NCBI GenBank assembly: GCA_024349765.1
Contig: AP026073.1
Span: forward strand, 1,736,001-1,800,000
Source of the DNA: Streptomyces nigrescens
Lineage (GTDB): Bacteria; Actinomycetota; Actinomycetes; Streptomycetales; Streptomycetaceae
Direction: 5' to 3'
DNA length: 64,000 bases
In this document: in pieces, positions 1 to 8,313 of the stretch
How positions within the stretch are numbered: position 1 is the stretch's first letter
Layout: every line of letters starts with the position of its first letter
The notes under the pieces: generated by a model
Database searches by the model: none
Seen by the model: the letters and a program-made list of their open reading frames with translations, nothing else
What the model was told of the DNA's origin: nothing
Program-made: the position numbers and the translations under genes

Positions 1-233
1 CCCCGGCCGGCGACTTCGACCGGGCCCGCAGCGCCCTCCGCGCCGCGGACCTCCCGGCCCTCCGCCCGCGCCACAACCACCTCACCGACCCGGCGCGCGG
101 CCTCCAGCTCCGCTTCGGCCACGACCACCGCTGGTACCCGTACGAATCCGAACCGGACGCCGAGGACTGGTGGCCCGCCGGCCCCGCCGACCCCGACCCC
201 GTAGGCGCCCTCACCACCCTGCTCGCACGATGA
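1..233 (+). CDS. C-terminal end of an unidentified protein, possibly SWIM zinc-finger type (5' end outside window)
   Basis: The frame that begins at base 3 is open to a TGA at 231-233 and gives about 76 C-terminal residues. They are rich in Arg, Ala and Pro, with a Trp-rich stretch (RWYPY, then EDWWPAG) near the end. The stop overlaps the next ATG (ATGA), so the two genes are probably translationally coupled. A tail of this kind reminds me of actinobacterial SWIM zinc-finger proteins that sit beside helicase-type genes. That is recollection only, because the zinc-binding residues lie outside the window. Confidence 0.6.
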   Translation, partial: PAGDFDRARSALRAADLPALRPRHNHLTDPARGLQLRFGHDHRWYPYESEPDAEDWWPAGPADPDPVGALTTLLAR

Positions 234-2161
234 CTAACCTCAACGCCGTGGAAGGTCTCGACACACTCACCCGCTCCCTCGCCCGCCGCACCCCGGAGCA
301 GCTCGCCGCACTCCTCACCCGCCACGCCGAGCCGCTCGCCCGCCGCCCCGCCCCCACCGAACTCCGCGGCCTGGCAACCGCCTTGTGGTCCTACGAAACC
401 CTCCACCACCTGGTGCTGCACCTCGACCACCCCCGGCTCCGGATACTCGCCACCACCGCCCGGCTCAGCCAGGAACGCACCGGACGGACCGCCCCCGCGC
501 CCGGCGCCGACTACCAGTCCCTCATGGCGCACCGGCTCTCCTTCGCCCACCTGGCCGGCGAACCGGTCCCGCCCCAGGACGTGTTCACCGCGCTCGGCGC
601 CGACCGGCCCGGACCGGCGCGTTCCGCCGCCGAGGCGGCCCTGCGTGCCCTCTACGACGACGGCCTCGCCGCCCCCACCGAAGACGGCGCCGTCGTCGTC
701 CCGCCGCGCCTCCCCCAGCTCCTCGGCACCGACGACCTCGGCCCGTTCCGCCCCGACGCCCCACGGCTCGCCCCGGACCCGAGCGCCGACCCCGGCATGC
801 CCGCCGCACCGGTCCCGGCGACCTCGCCGTACGACGAGTCCCGGGCCGCCGCGGCCGCCTTCGCCGCCACTCTGGAGCGCCTGCTGGCTTCCCTGGCCAC
901 GCAGCCCGCCGCCCTCCGCAAGTCCGGCGGGCTGGCCGTACGGGAGATCAAACGGCTGGCCAAGGCCGCCGGCGCCACCGAACCGCACGTCCGCCTGCTC
1001 CTCGACCTCGCCCTGGCCGCCGAGCTGATCGCCCTCACCCGCACCCCCTCGGGCATCACCGCGCTCCCCACCGGCGCCTACGACGACTGGTTGGCCCGCC
1101 CGCCCGGCGCCCGCCTCGCCCCCGTCCTCGCCGCCTGGTCAGCCCTGTGGGCCGTCCCCACCCACACGCCGTTCGGGGAGACCCCGACCGCCCTCGTCCG
1201 CGGCGGCGACCGGCACGCCCCCGCCCTCCGGCACGCCCTCCTCGCCGCCCTGGACACCGTTCCGTCCGGCGCCGGAGCGCCCCTGCCGCCCCTGCCGGCC
1301 ACGGACGCACCGGAGCAACGGGAGCCTGTCGACGGCCCGTTGGCGGACCTCCTCCGGGCCGCGGACTGGTACCGCCCGCTCGCCGTCACCCGCCAGCCGA
1401 TGGCCGAGGAACGCGCCGCCCACACCCTTCACGAAGCGGCCTACCTGGGCCTCGTCGCGCACGGCACCCTCACCCCCCTCGGGCGGGCCCTGCTCAACGG
1501 CCCGGACGCCCTCGCCGAGCCGCTCGGCGACCTGCTGCCGCCACCGCTCGAACAGGCCCACTTCCAGGCCGACCTGACCGCCGTCGTCCCCGGCCGGCCG
1601 TCCGCCGCACTCGCCGGACTGCTCGCCTCCGCCGCCGACCGGGAGTCCGAGGAACACGCCGTGACCTGGCGGTTCACCCCCGCGTCGGTCCGCCGCGCGC
1701 TGGACACCGGGCACTCCGCCGACACCCTCCTGACCGAGCTCACCGGGGCGTCGGCTACCGGCGCCCTGCCGCAGCCGCTCCACTACCTCGTACGGGACGC
1801 CGCCCGCGCCCACGGGCGGATGCGGGTGCTGCCCGCCGCCTGCTGCATCCGCTCCGACGACGAAACCCTCGTCAGGGAACTCGCCGGTCACCGCGGACTG
1901 CGCGACCTCGCCCTGCGCGTCATCGCCCCGACCGTCCTGGTCAGCGGCCGCCCGCCGAGCGCCACCCTGGACGCGCTGCGCGCCGCGGGCTATGCGCCGG
2001 CCCTGGAATCCGACACCGGCACGACCACCGTCGAACGCCTTCCCTCGCACCGCAGCCAGGCCCCCGCCCCGGCCCGCGACCCACACGCCCCGCTCCACCT
2101 CGCCCGGCGCCTCCTGGGCCGGGAACAGCCCCAGGAGGAACCCTTGACCGGGCGCAACTGA
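230..2161 (+). CDS. Helicase-associated (XPB/Ssl2-like N-terminal type) protein
   Basis: This 643-residue protein has no Walker A or B motif, so it is not itself a helicase. Two stretches resemble the helicase-associated family found in actinobacteria (helicase C-terminal domain-3, XPB/Ssl2-like). The first is a segment near residue 225 reading LRKSGGLAVREIKRLAK. The second is a C-terminal region from about residue 520 containing PLHYLVRDAARAHGRMRV, followed by IRSDDETLVREL and APTVLVSGRPP. Family members usually act with, or lie near, a DEAD/DEAH or SNF2 helicase in DNA repair or recombination. I chose ATG 230 because it overlaps the upstream stop; a longer in-frame start at 170 would run far into the upstream gene. 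It ends convergent with the RNA ligase gene. The domain family is fairly secure, the role is inferred. Confidence 0.75.
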   Translation: MTNLNAVEGLDTLTRSLARRTPEQLAALLTRHAEPLARRPAPTELRGLATALWSYETLHHLVLHLDHPRLRILATTARLSQERTGRTAPAPGADYQSLMAHRLSFAHLAGEPVPPQDVFTALGADRPGPARSAAEAALRALYDDGLAAPTEDGAVVVPPRLPQLLGTDDLGPFRPDAPRLAPDPSADPGMPAAPVPATSPYDESRAAAAAFAATLERLLASLATQPAALRKSGGLAVREIKRLAKAAGATEPHVRLLLDLALAAELIALTRTPSGITALPTGAYDDWLARPPGARLAPVLAAWSALWAVPTHTPFGETPTALVRGGDRHAPALRHALLAALDTVPSGAGAPLPPLPATDAPEQREPVDGPLADLLRAADWYRPLAVTRQPMAEERAAHTLHEAAYLGLVAHGTLTPLGRALLNGPDALAEPLGDLLPPPLEQAHFQADLTAVVPGRPSAALAGLLASAADRESEEHAVTWRFTPASVRRALDTGHSADTLLTELTGASATGALPQPLHYLVRDAARAHGRMRVLPAACCIRSDDETLVRELAGHRGLRDLALRVIAPTVLVSGRPPSATLDALRAAGYAPALESDTGTTTVERLPSHRSQAPAPARDPHAPLHLARRLLGREQPQEEPLTGRN

Positions 2162-2223
2162 ACGGCGGAGCAAGCGGTCCTGACCGGCGGCGGACGGCGC
2201 CCGTCGCGCGGCCCGGGCGGCGG

Positions 2224-3300
2224 CTACTCGTACTCCGTGCCGCCCCTGCGCGTCAGATAGGCGGCGCCGACCACCTTGGCCACCGCCCGGCCGCCCAGCT
2301 CCGCGCTGTAGCGGTCCCGGAGCGGGCGGACGACCACACCCTCCCGGATGTGCGCCGCACGCCCGGACAGCGTCTCGCGGCCCTCGGCCAGCTCCATCAC
2401 CGCGCGCGCCTCGTAGGGGCCGCGGTACAGCGTCGGCACCAACGGGAGCCGGCCGTCCAGCATCCCGGTCAGCTCCTCGGGGTCCAGCCACCGCAGGTGC
2501 CCGCCGGCCTCCACGGCGACGTCGAACACCGCGTAACCCGGCTCCCCACGCCGGCTGTCCGCGCCGTAGCCGAGGTCCTGGACACCGGCGCCGTAGACCT
2601 CGCCGTACACCCCGACCCGCGACGCCCCCAGCTCACCGGCGAGCTCCGCCGCCACCCGCGCGACGTCATGGCCGCGCACCGCCCGCCAATACACGTTCTT
2701 CGGGTCCTCCATCAATGCGAGCCGCTGCGCGCCCAGCCCCTTGGACGTCACCTGGAGCCGCCCGCCCTCGGCGTGGTATGTCACGCAGCAGGCCGTGCCG
2801 TGCACCTTCTCCGTGACCGCCACCGGCTCGCCGTCCGTGAACGCCGCCGGATAGCGCTTGAGGTTCTCGATGTCGATCCACGGCAGCAGTTCGGGCGCCG
2901 GCTCGACGTCCCCGCTCATCGAAACCGGAACCGGCGGAACCCACTTCACGATCCCCAGCTCCGCCGCGAAGTCGGAGCCGTCCGCCCGCGCCTTCGCCAG
3001 ATCCACCCCGGCCAGTGCCGTCGGGCGGCAGACGATGCCCTGCGACAGCTCACCCCGCAGCCGGATCGCCTTGACCCGGTTGGCCGCCGAGCCGGCCAGC
3101 TTCCCCGTCAGCCCGAGCTCGGCCACCAACTCCATCGGCAGCACGGCCTGTTCCGGAATGTAGACCGCCAGATCGCCCGTGCGATAGGAGCCCTTGGCGA
3201 CCACCGCGCGGTACAGGCCCACCTGGGCGAGCTCCAGGGCATCGGCGTTCGGATGCTCGTGGATGGTCAGTTCCTCGGCGGTGACGCGCAGCGTCGACAT
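2224..3300 (-). CDS. RNA ligase (ATP), DraRnl / Rnl5-type
   Basis: A 358-residue ATP-dependent RNA ligase of the Deinococcus DraRnl type. The N-terminal 120 residues form the expected OB-fold-like module. The nucleotidyltransferase domain follows, with motif I EKVHGT (Lys165 is the predicted adenylylated residue), motif IIIa-like YAVFDV, motif IV EGVVVRP and motif V AKVVGAAYL near the C-terminus. Enzymes of this family seal nicks with a 3' RNA end and are thought to work in RNA repair. Start choice: the ATG at 3300 follows a G-rich Shine-Dalgarno-like stretch and gives the usual MSTLRVTAEEL start; an ATG 7 codons upstream is less likely. It stands alone, convergent with the helicase-associated gene. 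Confidence 0.88.
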   Translation of the reverse strand: MSTLRVTAEELTIHEHPNADALELAQVGLYRAVVAKGSYRTGDLAVYIPEQAVLPMELVAELGLTGKLAGSAANRVKAIRLRGELSQGIVCRPTALAGVDLAKARADGSDFAAELGIVKWVPPVPVSMSGDVEPAPELLPWIDIENLKRYPAAFTDGEPVAVTEKVHGTACCVTYHAEGGRLQVTSKGLGAQRLALMEDPKNVYWRAVRGHDVARVAAELAGELGASRVGVYGEVYGAGVQDLGYGADSRRGEPGYAVFDVAVEAGGHLRWLDPEELTGMLDGRLPLVPTLYRGPYEARAVMELAEGRETLSGRAAHIREGVVVRPLRDRYSAELGGRAVAKVVGAAYLTRRGGTEYE

Positions 3301-3432
3301 ACCGCCCCCCGTTCCCGGCACTGCGTCGGACGGCGCCCGGTGCGCCGCCCCGTCCCACTGTGATCGACCCCGAGGACGCCGGGCGACCGAATTTCCCCCA
3401 CGGGCCGGTACGCCCGGCCGGCGGCCGCGGGA

Positions 3433-5007
3433 TCAGCCCTCGGCCGGTTTACGGCGTCCCGCCCCGCCGATGCGGCGCAGTGCCGTCGGCCGGAAACCGA
3501 GCGGGCGCCGGGCGGTGGGGACGGCCGAGACGGCGGACGGTGCGGCGGCCGCGGTCGGCGAGGCCTCGGGCGGGGCGCCGGACGCGGTCGGCTGGGCCGC
3601 GGGCGGGACGGGCAGCGGGGACGCCTCCCAGTCCGCGGTGCCGGTGACCGGACGGGTCCGGGCCGCGTCCCGCAGCATCGCGAGAGCGGCCGGGCCGCGC
3701 AGGAACGGTGCCGGACGCGGGCCGCCGGTGACGGCGTCGACGTAGGCGCGGCAGACGGTTGTCCGGCCGGCGGCGGGGGAGTGGCCGGGCACACCGATGG
3801 CCACGGACCAGAGCTCGTCGACGAGGCGCCCGATGGTGCGCTGGACCCTCCGGGCGAGCGCCGGATCGTCCATGCCGTACCGGGCCAGCGCCTCGCGCAG
3901 TGCGGTGGCGCCGTGGGCGGCGAGCGACAGGCCCTGGCCGAAATCGGGGCTGAGCGCGGCCACCGCGCCGCCGAGCGCGAGGAATCCCGAAGGCCAGGAC
4001 GGCAGTTGTTCGAAACGCCGCCGTCGGTTGACCGTGTCGCGGGACAGCCGCACCTCGCTCAGCGGCTCGGCGCCGGCGATGAGGTCGCCGATGCGGGGAT
4101 CTCCCGCGCGCCGGGCGAACGGCACGAACCGGCCGGCGTGCTGGGTCGGCCGGTCCTCGCCGGTGCCGGTGAGCGTGACCAGCCAGCGGCCGCCCTCGAT
4201 CGGCACCAGCGTCGCGGTCCGCTCCGGGACGGCCCGCACCGGGCGGGTACGTCCGGCGGCGGCGCGGGCGGCGCCGGAAGGGCCGGGCGGCGGCACGGTG
4301 AGGCCCGAACGTGAGGTGAGCACCGGGAGGTTCTCGGCGCCCTCGGGAGCGCGGAAGATCCGGGTCGCCGAGACGATCGCGGAGTCCGCGCGGTCCTCGC
4401 CCACCCGCGGCAGTCCCAGGGCGGCGAGCCGCGCCCGGCTGGTGGAGTGGCGGCCGGTGGCGTCGACGACCAGGTCGGCGTCGAGCCGATACGTTTCACC
4501 GGTCGTGGTGTCACGGACCCGCACCCCGGTGACGTGCTCCGCGGTGCCGGTCAGCTCCTCCGCTTCGGTGCCGTCGATGACGGCGACCCCGGGGCGGGTG
4601 GGAACCTGCTGGCGGATGACCCGGTCGAGCAGATCGCGGGAACAGGCGATCAGATGCGGGGGACAGCGCCGGTCCAGCCGGCTCAGCGAAGCGCGGCCGG
4701 CCAGTTCCGCCGGCACCGGGACCCGGCGCGCGCCCTCCGCCAGCCAGCGCTCGACACCGCCGGGCACCAGGGCCTCGACCATCCGGGCGCCGTCCGAGGT
4801 GAGCAGATGGGCGTGCCGGGCGTGCGGCAGGTCGGTCGGCAGCGCCGGGGTCCGCGGCAGCCGCTCCCGCTCGACGACGATGACCTCGGCGTACTCGGAC
4901 AGCGCCGCCGCGGCGAGCATGCCCGTGAAGCCGCCGCCGAGCACCACGGCGAGGTAGGGGTGGGTGAACTGCAGCCCGGTGCCGGGCGTACTGCTCGAGG
5001 CGTTCAT
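3433..5007 (-). CDS. FAD-dependent oxidoreductase / monooxygenase
   Basis: A 524-residue flavoprotein. Near the N-terminus it has a dinucleotide-binding motif, VVLGGGFTGMLAAAALSEY, then the acidic end of the second strand (VVERERLP). At mid-protein there is DLVVDATGRHS, which resembles the conserved second FAD motif of the group A hydroxylases. A third, GD-like segment reads ALSPDFGQGLSLAAHGA. The last 80 residues are Pro/Ala/Thr-rich and probably disordered. The substrate cannot be told from sequence. The start at 5007 overlaps the stop of a 91-codon upstream ORF (ATGA), which suggests coupled translation. No biosynthetic cluster surrounds it, so a small tailoring or detoxification role is possible. 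The class call is safe, the reaction is not. Confidence 0.75.
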   Translation of the reverse strand: MNASSSTPGTGLQFTHPYLAVVLGGGFTGMLAAAALSEYAEVIVVERERLPRTPALPTDLPHARHAHLLTSDGARMVEALVPGGVERWLAEGARRVPVPAELAGRASLSRLDRRCPPHLIACSRDLLDRVIRQQVPTRPGVAVIDGTEAEELTGTAEHVTGVRVRDTTTGETYRLDADLVVDATGRHSTSRARLAALGLPRVGEDRADSAIVSATRIFRAPEGAENLPVLTSRSGLTVPPPGPSGAARAAAGRTRPVRAVPERTATLVPIEGGRWLVTLTGTGEDRPTQHAGRFVPFARRAGDPRIGDLIAGAEPLSEVRLSRDTVNRRRRFEQLPSWPSGFLALGGAVAALSPDFGQGLSLAAHGATALREALARYGMDDPALARRVQRTIGRLVDELWSVAIGVPGHSPAAGRTTVCRAYVDAVTGGPRPAPFLRGPAALAMLRDAARTRPVTGTADWEASPLPVPPAAQPTASGAPPEASPTAAAAPSAVSAVPTARRPLGFRPTALRRIGGAGRRKPAEG

Positions 5008-5279
5008 GGGCAGTCCCGTTCTCGTCGGCGGCGCACGGTCCCCCGGCGGGGGCGGGACGCGTCCAGATAGAGCGGTGCCGCGTACGGCCGGGAGTGGCGG
5101 CGCGCGGCGGCGATGACGGCATCCGTGGCAGCCGCGACGGTGGCCGTCAGCGAGGGCGGCAAGGACGCGGATGCGGTCCGCAGCAGGCGGAGAGGTGCCG
5201 GTGGAAGTGGCAGTGCGCGTTGTGGGTCCCGGCAGGCCGGCGCGTACGCCGGCCTGCCGCCCCCCGATTTCCCCATCAT
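5004..5279 (-). CDS. Small protein of unknown function, coupled to the flavoprotein gene
   Basis: A 91-codon ORF whose stop overlaps the ATG of the downstream FAD oxidoreductase by the ATGA arrangement. A strong Shine-Dalgarno (GAGGGGG) lies about 5 nt before a double ATG (5279 and 5276), which argues for real translation. The N-terminus is Gly/Pro/Arg-rich. The middle can form a helix (SLTATVAAATDAVIAAARRH) and the C-terminus is very basic (RPRRGTVRRRRERDCP). I recognise no domain and no membrane segment. It could be a partner of the flavoprotein or merely a leader ORF that loads ribosomes for it. Confidence 0.45.
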   Translation of the reverse strand: MMGKSGGGRPAYAPACRDPQRALPLPPAPLRLLRTASASLPPSLTATVAAATDAVIAAARRHSRPYAAPLYLDASRPRRGTVRRRRERDCP

Positions 5280-5730
5280 GATTCCCCCTCAGGCCGTGCC
5301 CGCGCTGCCCTGCACGCGGCCATGCCCTCCGCCACCCGCCCGTATCACCGGGTGCGGTGGGTGAGCGGCGCTGCCTCGCGGAACGCGCTCGACCCCAGGG
5401 GACGCGGCCGTCACAAGTGGTCAACGGCGGACACAATTCGGGATCGTAGGCGTCGGCGATCACTTCCGGTAGCCGAGTTTGAGCGAGGGATGCGAGGCAG
5501 CCATCTCGGCCATACCGCTGGGTAGATCTGCAGCAAAACGGCGCAATGGGCGGAAAACGCTCCGGCCGTTTCTCGCGTCGCGAGAAAGCGGGCGGGAAAA
5601 TCTCGCCGGGAGAAGGGCAGCGGCAGGCCGAACCTCTCATGGTTGGCGCGAAATGATCGGGTATCCGCCCGACAACGGTCGCCCCGCCTACCCTGTGCGG
5701 GCACCGCACTTGTGAACCTGAGGGAGAGTC
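5280..5730. other. Divergent intergenic region, about 450 bp
   Basis: This stretch separates the flavoprotein operon (reverse) from the quinone oxidoreductase gene (forward). It is noticeably richer in A/T than its surroundings. It holds a 19-bp palindrome, described separately, plus a related imperfect TCTCGCCGGGAGA about 20 bp downstream. No convincing coding sequence or RNA gene is visible in it. Confidence 0.6.
5569..5587. promoter_or_regulatory. Perfect 19-bp palindrome, candidate repressor operator
   Basis: TTTCTCGCG and CGCGAGAAA flank a single central T, giving 9-bp arms with no mismatch. A weaker related dyad (TCTC..GAGA) follows at about 5602-5614. A palindrome of this size between divergent genes is typical of a TetR or MarR family operator. 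The regulator is not obvious in the immediate neighbourhood. Confidence 0.55.
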
Positions 5731-6675
5731 GTGCGCGCGATTGTGATGCGAGAATTCGGCGGTCCGGACGTGCTGCGGCTGGAGGACGTGCCCGAGCCCG
5801 CACCCCGCGGCGGCCACTCGCTGGTCCAGGTGACCCTGGCCGGTGTCAACTACGCGGACGTGCACGTCCGGGGGGACTCCTACCTCGCCCCCGTGAAGCT
5901 GCCGTACGTACCCGGCAACGAGGTCGTGGGCACCGTGGACGGCGGCCGCCGGGTCGTCGGCCTGTGCCGCGGCGGGGGCTACGCGGAACAGGCCCTGCTG
6001 CACAGCCGCGTCACCTGGGACGTGCCCGACGCCATCAGCGACGAGCAGGCCGTCGCGCTGGCCCTCCAGGGCAACAGCGCCTGGCACCTGCTGTTCACCG
6101 TACTGCGGATCGCCAAGGGCGAGACCCTCGTCGTGCCGGCCGCGGCCGGCGGCCTCGGCTCGCTGGCCGTCCAGCTCGCCGCGCACGCCGGGGCCAGGGT
6201 CATCGGCCTCGCCGGCTCGGCCGAGAAGCGCGAACTGGCCGCGAAACTGGGCGCCGACGCCGTCATCGACTCGCACGCCGACGACCTGACGGAGCGCATC
6301 CTGGACGCCGCCGGCGGCCCCGTCGACGCCGCTCTGGAGATGACCGGCGGCACCACCTTCACCCGCACCCTCGCCGCCGTCGCACCGCGCGGCCGGCTCG
6401 CCGTCTACGGCTTCGCCGGCGGCGACCTGGCGAACGTGCCGACCCGGGACCTGATGGAGCGCTCCCTGACCGTCTCCGGCTTCTGGCTGCCGCAGCTCTA
6501 CGCGGACCGTACGGCACTGCCGACGTCCATGCGGGCGCTGTTCGACGCCGTCGCCGACGGCACCCTCCAGCCGCTCACCGGCGCCGCCTACCCGCTCGGC
6601 GAGGCCGCCCGGGCGCACCACGACCTCGCCGCCCGCACACCGACCGGGAAGCTCGCCCTCGACGTCGCCCGATAA
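5731..6675 (+). CDS. Zinc-type alcohol dehydrogenase-like / NADPH:quinone oxidoreductase
   Basis: A 314-residue medium-chain dehydrogenase/reductase of the quinone oxidoreductase branch. Features are NYADVHVRGDSY and PGNEVVGTVDGG in the catalytic domain and AAAGGLGSLAVQLAAHAGARV (residues about 137-157) as the nucleotide-binding loop. The cysteines that bind the structural zinc in true alcohol dehydrogenases are absent, as is usual for this branch. It probably reduces quinones or enals with NADPH in the cytoplasm. The GTG start follows AGGGAGA at a good spacing. It is monocistronic in appearance, with the palindrome at 5569 about 150 bp upstream. Confidence 0.88.
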   Translation: MRAIVMREFGGPDVLRLEDVPEPAPRGGHSLVQVTLAGVNYADVHVRGDSYLAPVKLPYVPGNEVVGTVDGGRRVVGLCRGGGYAEQALLHSRVTWDVPDAISDEQAVALALQGNSAWHLLFTVLRIAKGETLVVPAAAGGLGSLAVQLAAHAGARVIGLAGSAEKRELAAKLGADAVIDSHADDLTERILDAAGGPVDAALEMTGGTTFTRTLAAVAPRGRLAVYGFAGGDLANVPTRDLMERSLTVSGFWLPQLYADRTALPTSMRALFDAVADGTLQPLTGAAYPLGEAARAHHDLAARTPTGKLALDVAR

Positions 6676-6834
6676 TGCGGGTAACCCGGGGCCACGGGCG
6701 GGCAGAACGGCTCCGGGAGCACTCCCGGGCGCCGACTGCCGGAGGGTGCGGCCGCGGGTGACGGAGGCGTCGGCTTCCACCGGACACGCAGGGCGCCTTC
6801 GGGCGCGGAACACTGCCAGGGGAGAGAGCACACG

Positions 6835-7776
6835 ATGGGCAACAGCACCGCAGCACCGGGTTCGCCGACCTCGGCCGACGCGTCGGCCTCCGCTTCGGGC
6901 ACCGCCGTCACCACGCCGGGTCCCTCGGGGCGCAAGAACGGACGCCAGACCGCCAGGAGTGGGTCCTCGGCGGGCACCCGGGCGTCGGGATCCAGCCATG
7001 CCGAGCGGGTCTTCCTCGTCCAGACCGCCTTCGCCGAACTCGGCGGATCGGCCCACGGCCCCGGCGAGATAGCCGAGTTCACCGGCCTGGACGACTCCGT
7101 CGTCTACCGCATCCTGCAGTCCGGCATCTACCAGCGCATCTTCGAACGGGTCGACCGCGGCCTGTACCGGCTGCGCACCTCCGCCGCCCAGCTCGCCTTC
7201 ACCGCGCTCGACCACCGCCTCGACGGCACGGTCACCCAGACCGTGCTGCAGGAACTGCGGACCGCCACCGACGGCGGGCTGGCGTTCCTCTACATGGTGG
7301 CGCCCTTCTCCGGCGCCCAACGGCAGTGCGTCGACATGGCCGTCGGCGACTCCGACCTGGCCGAACTCGGCATGACGCCGCGCGATGTGCTGTCCGTGAC
7401 GCGCTCCCTGCGCACCGGCGCCTCGGGGCGGACGATCCTGGCCTACCTGCCGGAGGTGCTCCAGCAGCGGGTCCTGGCAGAGCCCGTGCCGGACCAGGCC
7501 GGACCGGGCGTCTACCGGGACAACGACGCGCTGGCGGCCTCCCTCGCGGAGGTCCGCGACCTCGGCTACGCACTCGGCTACGAGGAGTGCATGGCCGGAT
7601 GGAACTCCTGCGCCGCGCCGATCATGTGGGACGGCTCCATCATGGGCGCGGTCCTTCTGCTCAAGCTCAAGTCCGTGATGCCGGTGGCCCCCGAGAACGT
7701 CATCGAGGCGACGAAGGAGGCGGCGGCCGAACTCAGCCGCTACGGCGCCGCCGGCCCGGACGCGGGCCAGGCCTGA
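6835..7776 (+). CDS. IclR-family transcriptional regulator
   Basis: A 313-residue protein. The first 55 residues are Ser/Gly/Ala/Thr-rich and look disordered. A winged helix-turn-helix follows (AERVFLVQTAFAELGG, then GEIAEFTGLDDSVVYRILQ) at about residues 58-110. The rest resembles the IclR effector-binding domain (TGASGRTILAYLPEVLQ; a segment around YEECMAGWNSCAAPIMWDG; ENVIEATKEAAAEL). The ligand is unknown. The gene directly downstream (43 bp gap, same strand) encodes a small protein with an amyloid-signalling-like motif, so the pair may be functionally linked. The long low-complexity N-terminus is unusual for IclR proteins, which normally begin near the HTH. Confidence 0.75.
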   Translation: MGNSTAAPGSPTSADASASASGTAVTTPGPSGRKNGRQTARSGSSAGTRASGSSHAERVFLVQTAFAELGGSAHGPGEIAEFTGLDDSVVYRILQSGIYQRIFERVDRGLYRLRTSAAQLAFTALDHRLDGTVTQTVLQELRTATDGGLAFLYMVAPFSGAQRQCVDMAVGDSDLAELGMTPRDVLSVTRSLRTGASGRTILAYLPEVLQQRVLAEPVPDQAGPGVYRDNDALAASLAEVRDLGYALGYEECMAGWNSCAAPIMWDGSIMGAVLLLKLKSVMPVAPENVIEATKEAAAELSRYGAAGPDAGQA

Positions 7777-7819
7777 ACCACGGCGCGACGGAACCACACC
7801 CGACACCCGAGGGGGACCC

Positions 7820-8272
7820 ATGGAAGCGGAGTTGGTGGCACTCGCCACGACAGGAGCGACCACGCTCGTGCAGCAGATGGCGACGGAGGGCTGGGCCACG
7901 GTCCGGCGCCGCATGGCGGCCTTCCTCGCCCGCCGCCGGGGCGCCGGGGACGCGGCCGCGCTGGAGGGCGAGCTGGACGACTCGCGCGCCGATCTCGTCG
8001 CCGCGCAGGAGGAGGGCGACCGGGACGGGGTGGCGGGCGTGACCGCGGCCTGGCGGCTGCGGCTGCGACGGCTGCTGAGCGAGGACCCGGCCGCCGCGGC
8101 CGAACTCCGCGCCCTGCTCGACGAGGTCGCGCCCGAGCAGGACCGCGGGACCGTGTGGGAGGTGCACAACACCATCAGCGGCGGCACCCAGCACGCCCCT
8201 GTCATCCAGGCCGGATTCGTCTCCGGCGCCCCCACCTTCCCCGCCCCGCCCGCCGGACCGCTCTCCGGCTGA
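7820..8272 (+). CDS. Small protein with C-terminal RHIM/BASS3-like amyloid-signalling motif
   Basis: A 150-residue cytoplasmic protein with no signal peptide or membrane segment. Residues 1-40 (LVALATTGATTLVQQMATEGW, then VRRRMAAFLARR) match a start I know from many uncharacterised streptomycete proteins. Residues 48-105 are a charged helical region. Residues 117-136 read NTISGGTQHAPVIQAGFVSG. The spacing N-x3-G-x6-V-I-Q-x-G resembles the RHIM / fungal PP / bacterial BASS3 amyloid-signalling motifs, which pass signals from NLR-type receptors to effectors by templated assembly. A Pro-rich tail ends the protein. ATG 7820 follows GAGGGGG. The motif is visible; amyloid formation is inference. Confidence 0.65.
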   Translation: MEAELVALATTGATTLVQQMATEGWATVRRRMAAFLARRRGAGDAAALEGELDDSRADLVAAQEEGDRDGVAGVTAAWRLRLRRLLSEDPAAAAELRALLDEVAPEQDRGTVWEVHNTISGGTQHAPVIQAGFVSGAPTFPAPPAGPLSG

Positions 8273-8313
8273 CGCCGTGCGCACCGCGCCCCGCCGCCCG
8301 GCACAATGGCGGG

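Noticed and set aside
5664-5690. TTGTCGGGC on the reverse strand near 5.68 kb as a damage-type site
   Set aside because: GGC replaces GTG and no -10 box follows at 8 nt.
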